A DNA stretch of 64,000 nt from an uncultured Bacteroidales bacterium (GCA_934695325.1 CAKUVD010000001.1:186001-250000); one strand, 5' to 3'. Positions 16,420-24,703 are shown, numbered from the stretch's first letter. The notes: a model not told the origin generated them from the sequence alone. Translations and numbers: made by a program.

Positions 16420-17385
16420 ATGGAAACTAGAGTAAAGGTTTACGGAAAGGCTCAGAACCGTACGGCATTGGGCATAATGCATGCCTATATGGAGCTGTAT
16501 CCGAAGACAACACTGGCAGATCTCAAGCTAGCTTTCCCGGACTCTCTCAATCCGGATTCCGGAGTCAAATCCAATTTCAAGACACTGGAAGAGATAAAGT
16601 CTCAGATGGACAGTATCAACTGGAATGGATATTTCACGGATAAGGATTGCCTTCTTACGATGTCTGACGGCCAGAAAGTTGCTGTAGTCTCAATGTGGAC
16701 TAAACCAAGTTATGAAAGACTTGTGGCTCACGCCGGACAATACGGAATAGTTGTCGCCAAGATGGATGCTGCGGACAAAGGCTTTGGAAAGAAAGGCGGG
16801 TACTCATTGGAGTTTATCAAACCGGAAGCGCCAAAGAGTATAACCATAAAGCCAACACTTCAAATAAATAAAAAGTCCAAGTCCCGGACATGGATCTGGG
16901 CAGTACTTCTCATAATTGTCTTGCTGCTGGTATTTCTCCTGATGAGCCGGAAAAAGGAACCGGAAGTTGTGACTGTTGTTCAGCATGACACATTGACTGT
17001 TGTCCAGAAAGATACTGTCGTGAAGGTGGACACTGTCTATGTTCAGCAGGTTGAAGAAATCGCAAAGAATTTCAACGCCGCTCAATTCAAGGCCGGCTCG
17101 TATGAGCTTAATGACAAGGCAAAATTCGCATTGCATGATCTGGCAAATGTCATGATTAAAAATCCTCAGCTGAAGCTTCTTATCAAAGGACATACTTCCG
17201 ATGAGGGCAATGCGGAATACAATCAGAAACTCTCGGAGAATCGTGCGAAAGCTGCAGTGGATTTCCTTGTTTCTCAGGGTGTTGAAGAATCCCGACTCAC
17301 TTATGAGGGAAAGGGAAGCAGCGAGCCTATAGACAAGGAGAATAGGGAAGTTAACCGTAGGACGGAATTCATAATTGTAGAATAG
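16420..17385 (+). CDS. Island protein 3: inner-membrane-anchored OmpA-domain protein
   Basis: The 321-residue protein lacks a signal peptide. A soluble N-terminal domain of about 150 residues (TTLADLKLAFPDSLNP is typical) comes before one strong membrane helix, about 153-172 (TWIWAVLLIIVLLLVFLLMS). A short repeat-like valine/threonine linker (VVQHDTLTVVQKDTVVKVD) and an OmpA-type peptidoglycan-binding domain, about 205-321 (KGHTSDEGNAEYNQKLSENR, RRTEFIIV), follow. The layout implies a cytosolic sensor-like head, one inner-membrane pass and a periplasmic grip on the cell wall. It is the only island gene with a clear cell-envelope link besides the channel and the two-helix protein. Confidence 0.82.
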   Translation: METRVKVYGKAQNRTALGIMHAYMELYPKTTLADLKLAFPDSLNPDSGVKSNFKTLEEIKSQMDSINWNGYFTDKDCLLTMSDGQKVAVVSMWTKPSYERLVAHAGQYGIVVAKMDAADKGFGKKGGYSLEFIKPEAPKSITIKPTLQINKKSKSRTWIWAVLLIIVLLLVFLLMSRKKEPEVVTVVQHDTLTVVQKDTVVKVDTVYVQQVEEIAKNFNAAQFKAGSYELNDKAKFALHDLANVMIKNPQLKLLIKGHTSDEGNAEYNQKLSENRAKAAVDFLVSQGVEESRLTYEGKGSSEPIDKENREVNRRTEFIIVE

Positions 17386-17402
17386 AATAACCAAATGGAA
17401 TT

Positions 17403-17717
17403 ATGGCAGAATTAAAGATTGACGGCCGTATGAAAGTGAAGACTCTCAAGGCCAACTTCAAGAAAATTTTCGGTAGCTCTCTGCGAGTTTACAAGAGTTC
17501 AAGCTGCAAGGGTGCTCAGGCTGATGACGATGCAACACTTGCCAGCCTTCGTGCGGAAGGTGCAAAGGGCGGTGAACTCACTGTCGGTGGAAACAAGACC
17601 GTCGGCAAGTTTGAGGATGAGTTCGCAGCGACATGGGGCATTGGCGTCCAGGTAGCAAATGCCAGCAATACCAAACTGGCTGACAACAAAGTTACACTTG
17701 TCGCCGCAGGAAAATAA
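17403..17717 (+). CDS. Island protein 4: two copies of the ~50-residue domain
   Basis: A 104-residue paralogue of island protein 1. Unit a reads MKVKTLKANFKKIFGSSLRV and then ADDDATLASL; unit b reads KTVGKFEDEFAATWGIGVQV and then DNKVTLVAAGK. Alanine/lysine-rich, no signal peptide, no cysteine beyond one in the loop. It follows the OmpA-domain gene by 17 bases. The 78-base gap after it holds an 11-bp imperfect hairpin (17742-17767) without a T-run, which may set 3'-end stability between operon segments. Function unknown. Confidence 0.7.
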   Translation: MAELKIDGRMKVKTLKANFKKIFGSSLRVYKSSSCKGAQADDDATLASLRAEGAKGGELTVGGNKTVGKFEDEFAATWGIGVQVANASNTKLADNKVTLVAAGK

Positions 17718-17795
17718 TCTCTCTTGTGATGAGACCGGAGGTTTCTGACGGAGCTTCCGGCCTTAAAAATTCGACATACTAAATCTAATAGCAAT

Positions 17796-18311
17796 ATGCC
17801 TAGAACAAAAAAAGTAGCCGCAAAACCGGCAGCGAAGAAAACCTCCGCAACAAAGTCAGTTGTGAAGACAAAAATAAAGACAAGTGCAAAGCCAAAGGCA
17901 ACAACCTCTGCTAAATCTGTATCCAAACCAGCATTGGAACTTTCTGTGAGTGGAAATAAGAAGATAGGCACTCTTCAGAAAGAATTCAACAAGAAATTTC
18001 CATATCTCAGGCTCGGTCTGTTCTATAGTTATATGCGCAACGAAGCAACAAAGACTCAGCTTCCCGAAGATAAGACAATCGCATCCGTAAGACGTGCCGA
18101 TTCCGGAGGAAATATCAGCATATCCGGCAATCGAAAGATAAAATCATTGGAGAAAGAGTTTGATACAGTGTTCGGGGTATATGCACAGGTCTGTTATACC
18201 GATGCTGACGGGCATCGTTACTACACATCTGGCTCGGCTGATGACAAGACATTGTCTGCCTTTAATGCGGAATGTGAGAAAAATGGATGTAAAAAAGGTA
18301 TGTACCGTTAA
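17796..18311 (+). CDS. Island protein 5: basic tail plus two copies of the ~50-residue domain
   Basis: A 171-residue protein with a 45-residue Lys/Ala/Thr-rich N-terminal tail (KKVAAKPAAKKTSATKS) like histone H1-type or ribosomal tails, followed by two domain copies: KKIGTLQKEFNKKFPYLRL with PEDKTIASV, and RKIKSLEKEFDTVFGVYAQV with ADDKTLSAF. The basic tail suggests binding to nucleic acid or an acidic surface; this is inference. It ends two bases before the next gene. Confidence 0.68.
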   Translation: MPRTKKVAAKPAAKKTSATKSVVKTKIKTSAKPKATTSAKSVSKPALELSVSGNKKIGTLQKEFNKKFPYLRLGLFYSYMRNEATKTQLPEDKTIASVRRADSGGNISISGNRKIKSLEKEFDTVFGVYAQVCYTDADGHRYYTSGSADDKTLSAFNAECEKNGCKKGMYR

Positions 18312-18313
18312 TT

Positions 18314-19168
18314 ATGATATCCATAGTCAATGGTAATCGGAATGGCTTGTCCGAAGTTCAGCGGATATTGCGGCTTATAAAGAGCTCCGGAGATGAGTCT
18401 TCGTCATATTTCCTAAATAAGAATGCTATCTCATCCATATTCCAGACGATTCCGGACAGATATTCCTATAGCAGCATCCTTGTGAAGCTGACGGTTATCG
18501 ACAGTCTGTATTCAACTCAGATGGGGCGGCGTTATTATGGACTTGATGAACTTGCTCGGATTCTTGCTTCCATTCATTCCGGCAGCAGCCTTGCCCCGTT
18601 GTTCCATGCTCTGGCAGAAGGGACTGTGACACATGACAATTCCAGATTTTCGGTAAATGGGAAGAATCTTTTTAATGAGAACTATGGCATAGGTAAAGAC
18701 GGCAAGGACAAAGGCAAGGCAGTGTCCCTAATCAGCAAATATGCCTATTTTGAGACCAAGGGAAACTTTCCGATATTCGATTCCATCGCAAGGGAGATGT
18801 ATCCTAGAATCTGGCGATACTGTGGTTTTCCGAAAGATGAGATTACTTCACGTAATGGCTTGTCTTCTGACATTGACACCTTCATCATTGCCATAAACAG
18901 ATTGAGGGACAAGTTTGAGGTCGAATCGCTTTCTTACGATGATGTTGATCGTCTTCTTTGGACCACCGGCAAGATAATCCGCGGCAACCTGTCACTTGTT
19001 CTTACGATGGAAGAATATATGAGCCTGAAGGACATGGGCTTGCTCAAGGACGGTTTCTTCAGCCTTGAAACGGCGGAACTGGACAGACTTGCATTCTTGA
19101 ATGATAAGCCACTGTTGAAAGCTTTTTTTCAATTGGGCAAAAGTTTAACTGATAACCAGAATAATTGA
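18314..19168 (+). CDS. Island protein 6: hypothetical, 284 aa
   Basis: A soluble, mostly helical protein with no signal peptide. Visible features are an N-terminal NGNRNGLSEVQRILRLIK, a middle KGKAVSLISKYAYFETKGNF patch and a C-terminal helical half. The middle part loosely recalls HhH-GPD-like or restriction-linked helical folds (ISKYAYF, PIFDS), but catalytic residues of those families cannot be placed, so I give no function. Two bases after protein 5 and one base before the coiled-coil gene, it is clearly part of the operon. Confidence 0.62.
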   Translation: MISIVNGNRNGLSEVQRILRLIKSSGDESSSYFLNKNAISSIFQTIPDRYSYSSILVKLTVIDSLYSTQMGRRYYGLDELARILASIHSGSSLAPLFHALAEGTVTHDNSRFSVNGKNLFNENYGIGKDGKDKGKAVSLISKYAYFETKGNFPIFDSIAREMYPRIWRYCGFPKDEITSRNGLSSDIDTFIIAINRLRDKFEVESLSYDDVDRLLWTTGKIIRGNLSLVLTMEEYMSLKDMGLLKDGFFSLETAELDRLAFLNDKPLLKAFFQLGKSLTDNQNN

Positions 19169-19169
19169 T

Positions 19170-19421
19170 ATGAGTGTTGAATATTACAGAAAATTGCTTA
19201 TTGACCTCAGGGCCAGACTTGCAAAAGAAAAAGAAGCTAAGAAGAATGAAAATGAACGTTATGCAAGCTATATAAAGAGCGCGTCTTCTCCTTCTTCCAA
19301 GGCATCATATCGTAAGACAAAGATAGATCATGCCGCCTCACATGACAGGCAGATAGAGTCCATTAAAAGACAAATAGATACGGCGAAGGCAAACTTGGCA
19401 AGAGAGAGGGCGCGAAAATGA
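19170..19421 (+). CDS. Island protein 7: small coiled-coil protein, 83 aa
   Basis: Highly charged and helical throughout: YYRKLLIDLRARLAKEKEAK, then a serine-rich break (SASSPSSKASYRKTK), then HDRQIESIKRQIDTAKANLA. This predicts two antiparallel coiled-coil helices, as in small assembly or scaffold proteins. There is no membrane segment. It overlaps the next gene by four bases (ATGA), so their levels are coupled. Family not recognised. Confidence 0.62.
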   Translation: MSVEYYRKLLIDLRARLAKEKEAKKNENERYASYIKSASSPSSKASYRKTKIDHAASHDRQIESIKRQIDTAKANLARERARK

Positions 19422-19633
19422 GCACGGTTCCTAAATGGCTTTTGATTATTGGCGGAGCGATTCTGATAATATCTGCCGTAGTGCATCTGATAGCCAGTTT
19501 CTTTACTAAAGATATTCCTAATGTCCTGAAAGGAAAACAGTCTTGCTTGGACAGTCTGATTTATATGATAGGTGGTTTAATCGCTGTAGCCGCACTAGTG
19601 TGCTATGCAGTGTGTAAATTGTTTGGTATATGA
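19418..19633 (+). CDS. Island protein 8: two-helix membrane protein, 71 aa
   Basis: Two hydrophobic helices, about residues 7-27 (WLLIIGGAILIISAVVHLIA) and 46-67 (YMIGGLIAVAALVCYAVCKL), joined by a short polar loop (TKDIPNVLKGKQSC). A helical hairpin in the inner membrane is predicted. It overlaps both neighbours by four bases, so it sits in a translationally coupled run with proteins 7 and 9. Function unknown. Confidence 0.62.
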   Translation: MSTVPKWLLIIGGAILIISAVVHLIASFFTKDIPNVLKGKQSCLDSLIYMIGGLIAVAALVCYAVCKLFGI

Positions 19634-19791
19634 AAATTCCTGGGTTGTCATTCTCGTGGAAGCGTGCGGTAGGCATCACGAGAATTAAGCAGAAGATAGC
19701 CAGAACTACCGGTATCCCTACGACAAAACAGGGACTGGAAAGAAAAATAGGCGGATTCATACTCAAGGCGATTAAAGAGATGTTGAAATAA
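19630..19791 (+). CDS. Island protein 9: very basic 53-aa protein
   Basis: A short frame from ATG 19630, overlapping the stop of protein 8 (ATGA), to TAA 19789-19791. It reads MKIPGLSFSWKRAVGI, TRIKQKIARTTGIPTTK and QGLERKIGGFILKAIK. It is strongly basic with an amphipathic C-terminal helix and five bases from the channel gene. The motif IARTTGIPTTKQG-ERKIG looks conserved rather than random, and I recall similar tiny basic proteins in other bacteria without known function. Confidence 0.55.
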   Translation: MKIPGLSFSWKRAVGITRIKQKIARTTGIPTTKQGLERKIGGFILKAIKEMLK

Positions 19792-19795
19792 CTAT

Positions 19796-21502
19796 ATGAC
19801 AAGAATAGAGAAATTCAAGAAGAATCTTGCGTGCGTCTTTGACGATAACTTGCACACAAAGGTGTGGCACAATGTCGTTGATTGGACAATAATTGCATTG
19901 ATTCTGATAAGTTCCCTTGAGATATTTCTGTCAACATTCGAAGGAATCTCCGAACGCTTCGGAGGGGTCTTGAAGTTTATAGATATATTCACGACTGTCA
20001 TATTCACGATAGAAGTTTCTTTGCGTATATGGGTTGCGGACTTACTGAACCCGAAATATTCCGGATTCAAGGGGAGAATACGATATTGTCTCAGTTTCTA
20101 TGGGCTGATTGACTGCCTCTCGACCTATCCGTTTTATTTAAGTTTCTTCATGAAGATTCCGGTCGCGGCACTGAAGATACTCAGGGTGGCGAGACTTTTC
20201 CGGATATTCAGGTACATGAAGTCTTTCCGCATACTTGGGAAAGTAATAAAGGCCAAGAAGCAGGAACTTTCAATCAGCCTTATTTTTCTGTGCATATTGA
20301 CTGTGATATTATCCTTCCTCCTTTATTATGCGGAACATGATGCGCAGCCGGAGCTTTGCGAGAATGGATGGCAGACTTTGATATGGGCATTTGCCAAGTA
20401 TCTCGGAGACCCCGGAAAGATAGCGGATTTTCCTTTGGTGACATTCTGGGGACAGGTTATTGCAGCTGTGGTCGGTTTACTCGGAATTGCGATATTTGCC
20501 GTGCCGGCCGGTCTCATCGGTTCCGGATTTGTTGATGTCTTGGAGGATGAACGGAATGAGGATGCGTTGGAACAGAACAAATTGAAGCTTCATGACGCAT
20601 ATGAACGAGTCCTTGATCGTTATACCGGCTTCCGGTTAATGCCTCAATTCCTTTCGCTTGTAGAAATTCAGGCAAGAATGCGTATGACGGAGGATGACAT
20701 TTTGGAGGCGGTAGAGAGCAGCACTGACTTTCGGCTCATAAACATCGCTTCAACAATACCCGTTGACAAGTTCCCTCAGGACAAATTGGCGGTGGAGACT
20801 TTCTGTGCCAACACCATATATGGTTGCATGATTGACCGTGGTTCATTGGTGACAATTGTTGCTCCCTCCAATGTCGCGGATCCTGTCATCGGGCATTTTG
20901 CCTACTTCCTCGCAAAAATCGGTGGATTCAACTATGTCAGCCGTGAAATAGGGCGGGCTCATCCTTATTTTTCATTTTATTCTAATTCATATGAAATGGA
21001 TAGAGACGATTATCAGGCATTTCTTTCTGATGTAGAAAGACTTTCCGACAGGGAAGGAAGCTGGGTGATTGCTCTGCTTGCAGCGAGCGGCGCCAATGAA
21101 CCGGAATATCCGACTCAGGTTCATTTCGGTTATGGTGGAGCTAAAGGAGATGAAAGTTTTGATGCTCCAGACTTATTGGTGCATGATAAGGATAATCTTG
21201 CGCGACTCTTGTCAGGAATAGAGGCGGCCTTGCTGGAAGGATTTGATGTAAGCTGTGACAGACAGCGGTATCATCGCTATGACAGCCAAGGGCTTTTCTT
21301 GAGACGCCTTAAAAATCATGACTATATGAACGGGCTTGTTATACGCCTTGCCTGGAGCCTTATATGTCATGACCCTCGCAGGGTTGCCGTATCAAAGGCG
21401 ATTGCAGATGTCATAAAGAGCCAGATTGAACCGGAAAAAGAAAATCTGTCACTGGAAGAGCTGAAGATGAATGGACTTGGAATAAGTGGTTATAAACATT
21501 AA
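19796..21502 (+). CDS. Island protein 10: voltage-gated-type ion channel with atypical filter and large C-terminal domain
   Basis: The first 250 residues have the six-helix voltage-gated cation channel layout: S1 about 28-48, S2 about 62-80, S3 about 95-112, and an S4 with Arg every third residue (KILRVARLFRIFRYMKSFR, about 126-146). The last helix ends GIAIFAVPAGLIGSGF, as in bacterial K+ channels. The pore loop reads WQTLIWAFAKYLGDPG where TVGYGD is expected, so the potassium signature is missing. The remaining 300 residues form a soluble domain of unknown family. It is the largest island gene and plausibly its effector; ion choice is unknown. Confidence 0.78.
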   Translation: MTRIEKFKKNLACVFDDNLHTKVWHNVVDWTIIALILISSLEIFLSTFEGISERFGGVLKFIDIFTTVIFTIEVSLRIWVADLLNPKYSGFKGRIRYCLSFYGLIDCLSTYPFYLSFFMKIPVAALKILRVARLFRIFRYMKSFRILGKVIKAKKQELSISLIFLCILTVILSFLLYYAEHDAQPELCENGWQTLIWAFAKYLGDPGKIADFPLVTFWGQVIAAVVGLLGIAIFAVPAGLIGSGFVDVLEDERNEDALEQNKLKLHDAYERVLDRYTGFRLMPQFLSLVEIQARMRMTEDDILEAVESSTDFRLINIASTIPVDKFPQDKLAVETFCANTIYGCMIDRGSLVTIVAPSNVADPVIGHFAYFLAKIGGFNYVSREIGRAHPYFSFYSNSYEMDRDDYQAFLSDVERLSDREGSWVIALLAASGANEPEYPTQVHFGYGGAKGDESFDAPDLLVHDKDNLARLLSGIEAALLEGFDVSCDRQRYHRYDSQGLFLRRLKNHDYMNGLVIRLAWSLICHDPRRVAVSKAIADVIKSQIEPEKENLSLEELKMNGLGISGYKH

Positions 21503-21515
21503 AAATAAATAAACG

Positions 21516-22664
21516 ATGTCAGCATTATTCAGAAAACTGGCAGAAAGCGCTCAGAAAGCTGTGGCGGCTACAGGTTCCGTTCTTTCCGATGCTTCGGAAG
21601 GGCTTGCCGCAAAGGTCAGCGAGTGGAAGGACGAACGGACGCAGCGAGAACGTGATGTGGCTGACAAGAAGTCCTGCGAGAGTAAAGCCTGTTCCGGACC
21701 TTATGTGGATGACGGGAAGACAGTCATCGGTACCTTTGACGGAATATGCAGATGGATTGAAGGACTGACAGGCAAGGTTTCCGGACCTTATTCCGAGGTC
21801 GTGAAGGCTCAGGCCACGGTGCTGTCCGTCATAAACTCGCCAGTAATGGTTCGGGTGCAAGCCGACAGGCTTGTAAATTTGCTGGTCAGGGCTCTTGGGG
21901 CATCAACTGATGACAGACAAAAGGAGGATGTGAAGGATGCCTTCGCTTCAATGTTTCATAATCTCTTTTCTTTCCTTGACATCAAAGTCAATTATCTGGC
22001 GGAACACAGAGATGATGAAGCGAATGAACTTGCCCGGCAGGCTGGGAATGACTTGGCTGATTGCATAAGAAACATCGCAGGCGTGTTCGCGGCGGCTAAC
22101 GGTATGGTGGTCGAGGTCAGGAATCCTCTCGCGACAGCTCAGGCGCAGTCGGACTTTCTGAAGAAAATCTTGTCCGGGGCGAAGGACAGTTCTGACATCC
22201 GCAGAAAAACAGATGACTACAAGGATAATCTGCAGGACCTATTCAACCTCTTCGACATTTATTCCGTCGCAATCGGTCCGTCCATTCTCTTTCATAGCCT
22301 GCTATCAAAGTATCGCAGAGTCCTTGTTGAAATCCGGAAGGACGAACTTATGGCCCCGATAAGGAAAAAGTATAACTCGATGGCGACCGAAAAGGCATTG
22401 AAGACCATCGGGAAGGCATTTATGCCGGAGTCAATAAAGGATCTCACCCATCCGGCCAGTTATGCTCTGAAAACGGCATATCGCGCCGCTTCAGGTATGG
22501 GTAGCATTATTTCCGAGTTTCAAGAAAGCAGGACCAACCTCACGGAAACCGAACGACGGCTAAACGAACTTAATTGCAGCATCCCCGAGGTCAATGCCAT
22601 GAAGAAAGAGATTGAAGCCTATGATATACGACTGCAATGTATTGAAAATAAATATATTGCATAA
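21516..22664 (+). CDS. Island protein 11: long helical protein, 382 aa
   Basis: Almost entirely helical, with amphipathic segments (LFRKLAESAQKAVAATGSVL at the start; TETERRLNELNCSIPEVNAM at the end) and no membrane helix, signal peptide or catalytic motif that I can identify. The mid-region (VMVRVQADRLVNLLVRALG, DIYSVAIGPSILFHSLLSKY) looks like a helical bundle that might insert into or bind membranes. It is the last gene of the island, 13 bases after the channel gene. The promoter and coding sense of the next gene are independent. Confidence 0.6.
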   Translation: MSALFRKLAESAQKAVAATGSVLSDASEGLAAKVSEWKDERTQRERDVADKKSCESKACSGPYVDDGKTVIGTFDGICRWIEGLTGKVSGPYSEVVKAQATVLSVINSPVMVRVQADRLVNLLVRALGASTDDRQKEDVKDAFASMFHNLFSFLDIKVNYLAEHRDDEANELARQAGNDLADCIRNIAGVFAAANGMVVEVRNPLATAQAQSDFLKKILSGAKDSSDIRRKTDDYKDNLQDLFNLFDIYSVAIGPSILFHSLLSKYRRVLVEIRKDELMAPIRKKYNSMATEKALKTIGKAFMPESIKDLTHPASYALKTAYRAASGMGSIISEFQESRTNLTETERRLNELNCSIPEVNAMKKEIEAYDIRLQCIENKYIA

Positions 22665-22748
22665 AGCTCACATTTAACTTTTGTAATGGCGGTAAAATTC
22701 ACAGTCGTAGGGACACAGTAGCGGGAGCATACTATAGCCGCAAGGCCT

Positions 22749-22779
22749 TTTGTCAATGCGGATTGTTTTTGTACCTTTG
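22749..22779 (+). promoter_or_regulatory. Consensus promoter upstream of the fosmidomycin-type exporter
   Basis: TTTG (22749-22752), exactly 19 bases, TACCTTTG (22772-22779): a full Bacteroidetes consensus. Transcription would start near 22786 and leave a leader of about 135 bases containing what may be an eroded short ORF (from ATG 22814), whose status I cannot settle. Confidence 0.65.
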
Positions 22780-22920
22780 TGCCGCATTTCACACAGGCAA
22801 TCTGCCGTGCCCTATGACTCAGCATACCATTGACTGGATTTTAAGAAGCTGTTCCAGGGCAGCTTCCTCGAGGAGGAGGACGGCAGCAGAAAAGTCAGAC
22901 AGCACCTAAAGAGATTCCAG

Positions 22921-24144
22921 ATGATGAATTTCAAATTGGCCGGCAGACAGACCGGAAAGAGTTCCACAGGAGGCACGGCCTACTCAATACTGATAACCTG
23001 CGGCATCGGACACTTTCTGAACGATATGATCCAGTCGGTGATTCCGTCCATATATCCAGTAATCAAAGACACATACGGATTCACATTCGCACAGATAGGC
23101 ATAATAACCCTGGTCTTCCAGATGACCTCGTCCATACTTCAGCCGTTTACAGGCTATTACGCTGACAAGAGGCCCAGTCCGTATGCACTTTCCATAGGTA
23201 TGTGCTTCACGATGGCAGGGATACTTATGCTCGCCGGGGCTGGAACATTCTGGACGATTCTCATCGCCGTGGGAATAATCGGAATGGGCTCATCCATATT
23301 CCATCCGGAGGCCTCCAGAGCGGCACAGATGGCTTCCGGAGGACGGAAAAGCCTTGCACAGTCCATATTCCAAGTAGGAGGAAACGGAGGAAATGCCCTC
23401 GGACCGCTTCTGGCCGCGCTGATAGTCCTGCCTTTCGGACAGAGCGCCATCCGATGGTTCGCACTGATAGCACTCCTCGCCGCAGTCATTATGCTGCGTA
23501 TCGCCTCTTGGTACAAGGAAAAGATAGCCACCCATACAGACCATCCCGATATCAACGCAGGCGTGCGTGATGACATTCCACGCCGCACGGTACATACGGC
23601 AATGCTCATTCTCGTGGCATTGATCTTCTCCAAATACATATACCTGTCCTGTATGACGAGCTACTTCACGTTCTTCCTGATGGACAAGTTCTCGATGAGC
23701 GTGCAGAATGCGCAATTCTGCCTCTTCGCCTTTCTCGCCGCATCTGCGATAGGCACCGTGGGTGGAGGTCTGCTTGGCGACAAGTACGGAAGGAAATACA
23801 TAATATGGGGCTCCATCCTTGGGGCAGCGCCCTTCGCCCTGCTGCTTCCTCACGTAAACTGCTGCTGGACCATAGTCCTCGCCATCATCATTGGCCTGGT
23901 GATTTCATCAGCATTCTCGTCGATTGTAGTATATGCGACCGACCTGATGCCTGACAGGATTGGAATGATCTCCGGAGTGTTCTTCGGCCTTATGTTCGGC
24001 CTCGGCGGCATAGGCTCGGCCCTATTCGGATGGCTGGCTGACTGTACAAGCATAACATTCATTTTCAATGTAAGCTCATTCCTGCCGCTGCTCGGTGTCG
24101 TGGCTGGATTCTTACCTGACACACGAAAAAGCAATGATGAATAA
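22921..24144 (+). CDS. MFS transporter, fosmidomycin-resistance (Fsr) family
   Basis: The 407-residue, 12-helix protein has the family hallmarks: CGIGHFLNDMIQSVIPSIYP in helix 1, FQMTSSILQPFTGYYADKRP in helices 2-3, GMGSSIFHPEASR after helix 4, and a repeat-half loop GGGLLGDKYGRKY. Fsr proteins export drugs or small phosphonates, though native substrates in Bacteroidetes are unknown. The ATG tandem at 22921/22924 leaves the exact start open by one codon. The gene overlaps the following ogt-like gene by 11 bases, so they form one unit. Confidence 0.85.
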   Translation: MMNFKLAGRQTGKSSTGGTAYSILITCGIGHFLNDMIQSVIPSIYPVIKDTYGFTFAQIGIITLVFQMTSSILQPFTGYYADKRPSPYALSIGMCFTMAGILMLAGAGTFWTILIAVGIIGMGSSIFHPEASRAAQMASGGRKSLAQSIFQVGGNGGNALGPLLAALIVLPFGQSAIRWFALIALLAAVIMLRIASWYKEKIATHTDHPDINAGVRDDIPRRTVHTAMLILVALIFSKYIYLSCMTSYFTFFLMDKFSMSVQNAQFCLFAFLAASAIGTVGGGLLGDKYGRKYIIWGSILGAAPFALLLPHVNCCWTIVLAIIIGLVISSAFSSIVVYATDLMPDRIGMISGVFFGLMFGLGGIGSALFGWLADCTSITFIFNVSSFLPLLGVVAGFLPDTRKSNDE

Positions 24145-24703
24145 AAGGCAGACCGTGAAGGTGCAGCTCTACAGCTCGCCCTGCGGAGGAATAATCCTCG
24201 GCTCCATCGGAGACAGGCTGTGCCTCTGCGACTGGAACGAAAAGGCGTGCGTCGAGAGCAACAAACGGAGAATCAGCAGGATACTCAATGCTGATTTCAC
24301 GGAAGAGACATCAGACGTCATAAATATGGCCATCAATGAACTGGACGAATACTTCTCGGGGACACGGAAGGAGTTCGACATACCACTTCAGTTCGCCGGA
24401 ACAGAGTTCCAGAGAGGCGTATGGCGAGCTCTGCTGGACATTCCTTACGGAGAGACCAGAAGTTATATGCACATAGCCCGTGCCATAGGCAATCCGAAAG
24501 GTGTCAGGGCCGTAGCGCAGGCCGTCGGGGACAATGCGATGAGCATCATTGTCCCCTGTCATCGCGTAATCGGGTCAGACGGGTCATTGACAGGCTTCGC
24601 CGGCGGACTGGAGGCCAAGAGATATCTGCTCGCCCTGGAGAGAAGGATGCCTATGCATCAGATTTGCGGCCGAGCCAGAATGAGCAGCCTACAAGATATA
24701 TAG
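24134..24703 (+). CDS. ogt: Methylated-DNA--protein-cysteine methyltransferase (Ogt-type)
   Basis: The 189-residue protein has the acceptor-cysteine signature IIVPCHRVIGSDGSLTGFAGG near residue 140, the RAVAQAVGDN DNA-binding helix (Arg finger region) and GETRSYMHIARAIGNPKGVR before it. It transfers O6-alkyl groups from guanine to its own Cys. The last 17 codons (HQICGRARMSSLQDI) extend beyond the usual end and run antisense over the 3' end of the sugar transporter gene for 53 bases. Start at 24134 or 24137, overlapping the exporter gene. Confidence 0.88.
   Translation: MMNKRQTVKVQLYSSPCGGIILGSIGDRLCLCDWNEKACVESNKRRISRILNADFTEETSDVINMAINELDEYFSGTRKEFDIPLQFAGTEFQRGVWRALLDIPYGETRSYMHIARAIGNPKGVRAVAQAVGDNAMSIIVPCHRVIGSDGSLTGFAGGLEAKRYLLALERRMPMHQICGRARMSSLQDI

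Noticed and set aside
16420..22664. The island as a type VI or contractile injection system
   Set aside because: The OmpA-domain protein recalls anchors of such systems, but no tube, sheath, baseplate or AAA unfoldase gene is present.
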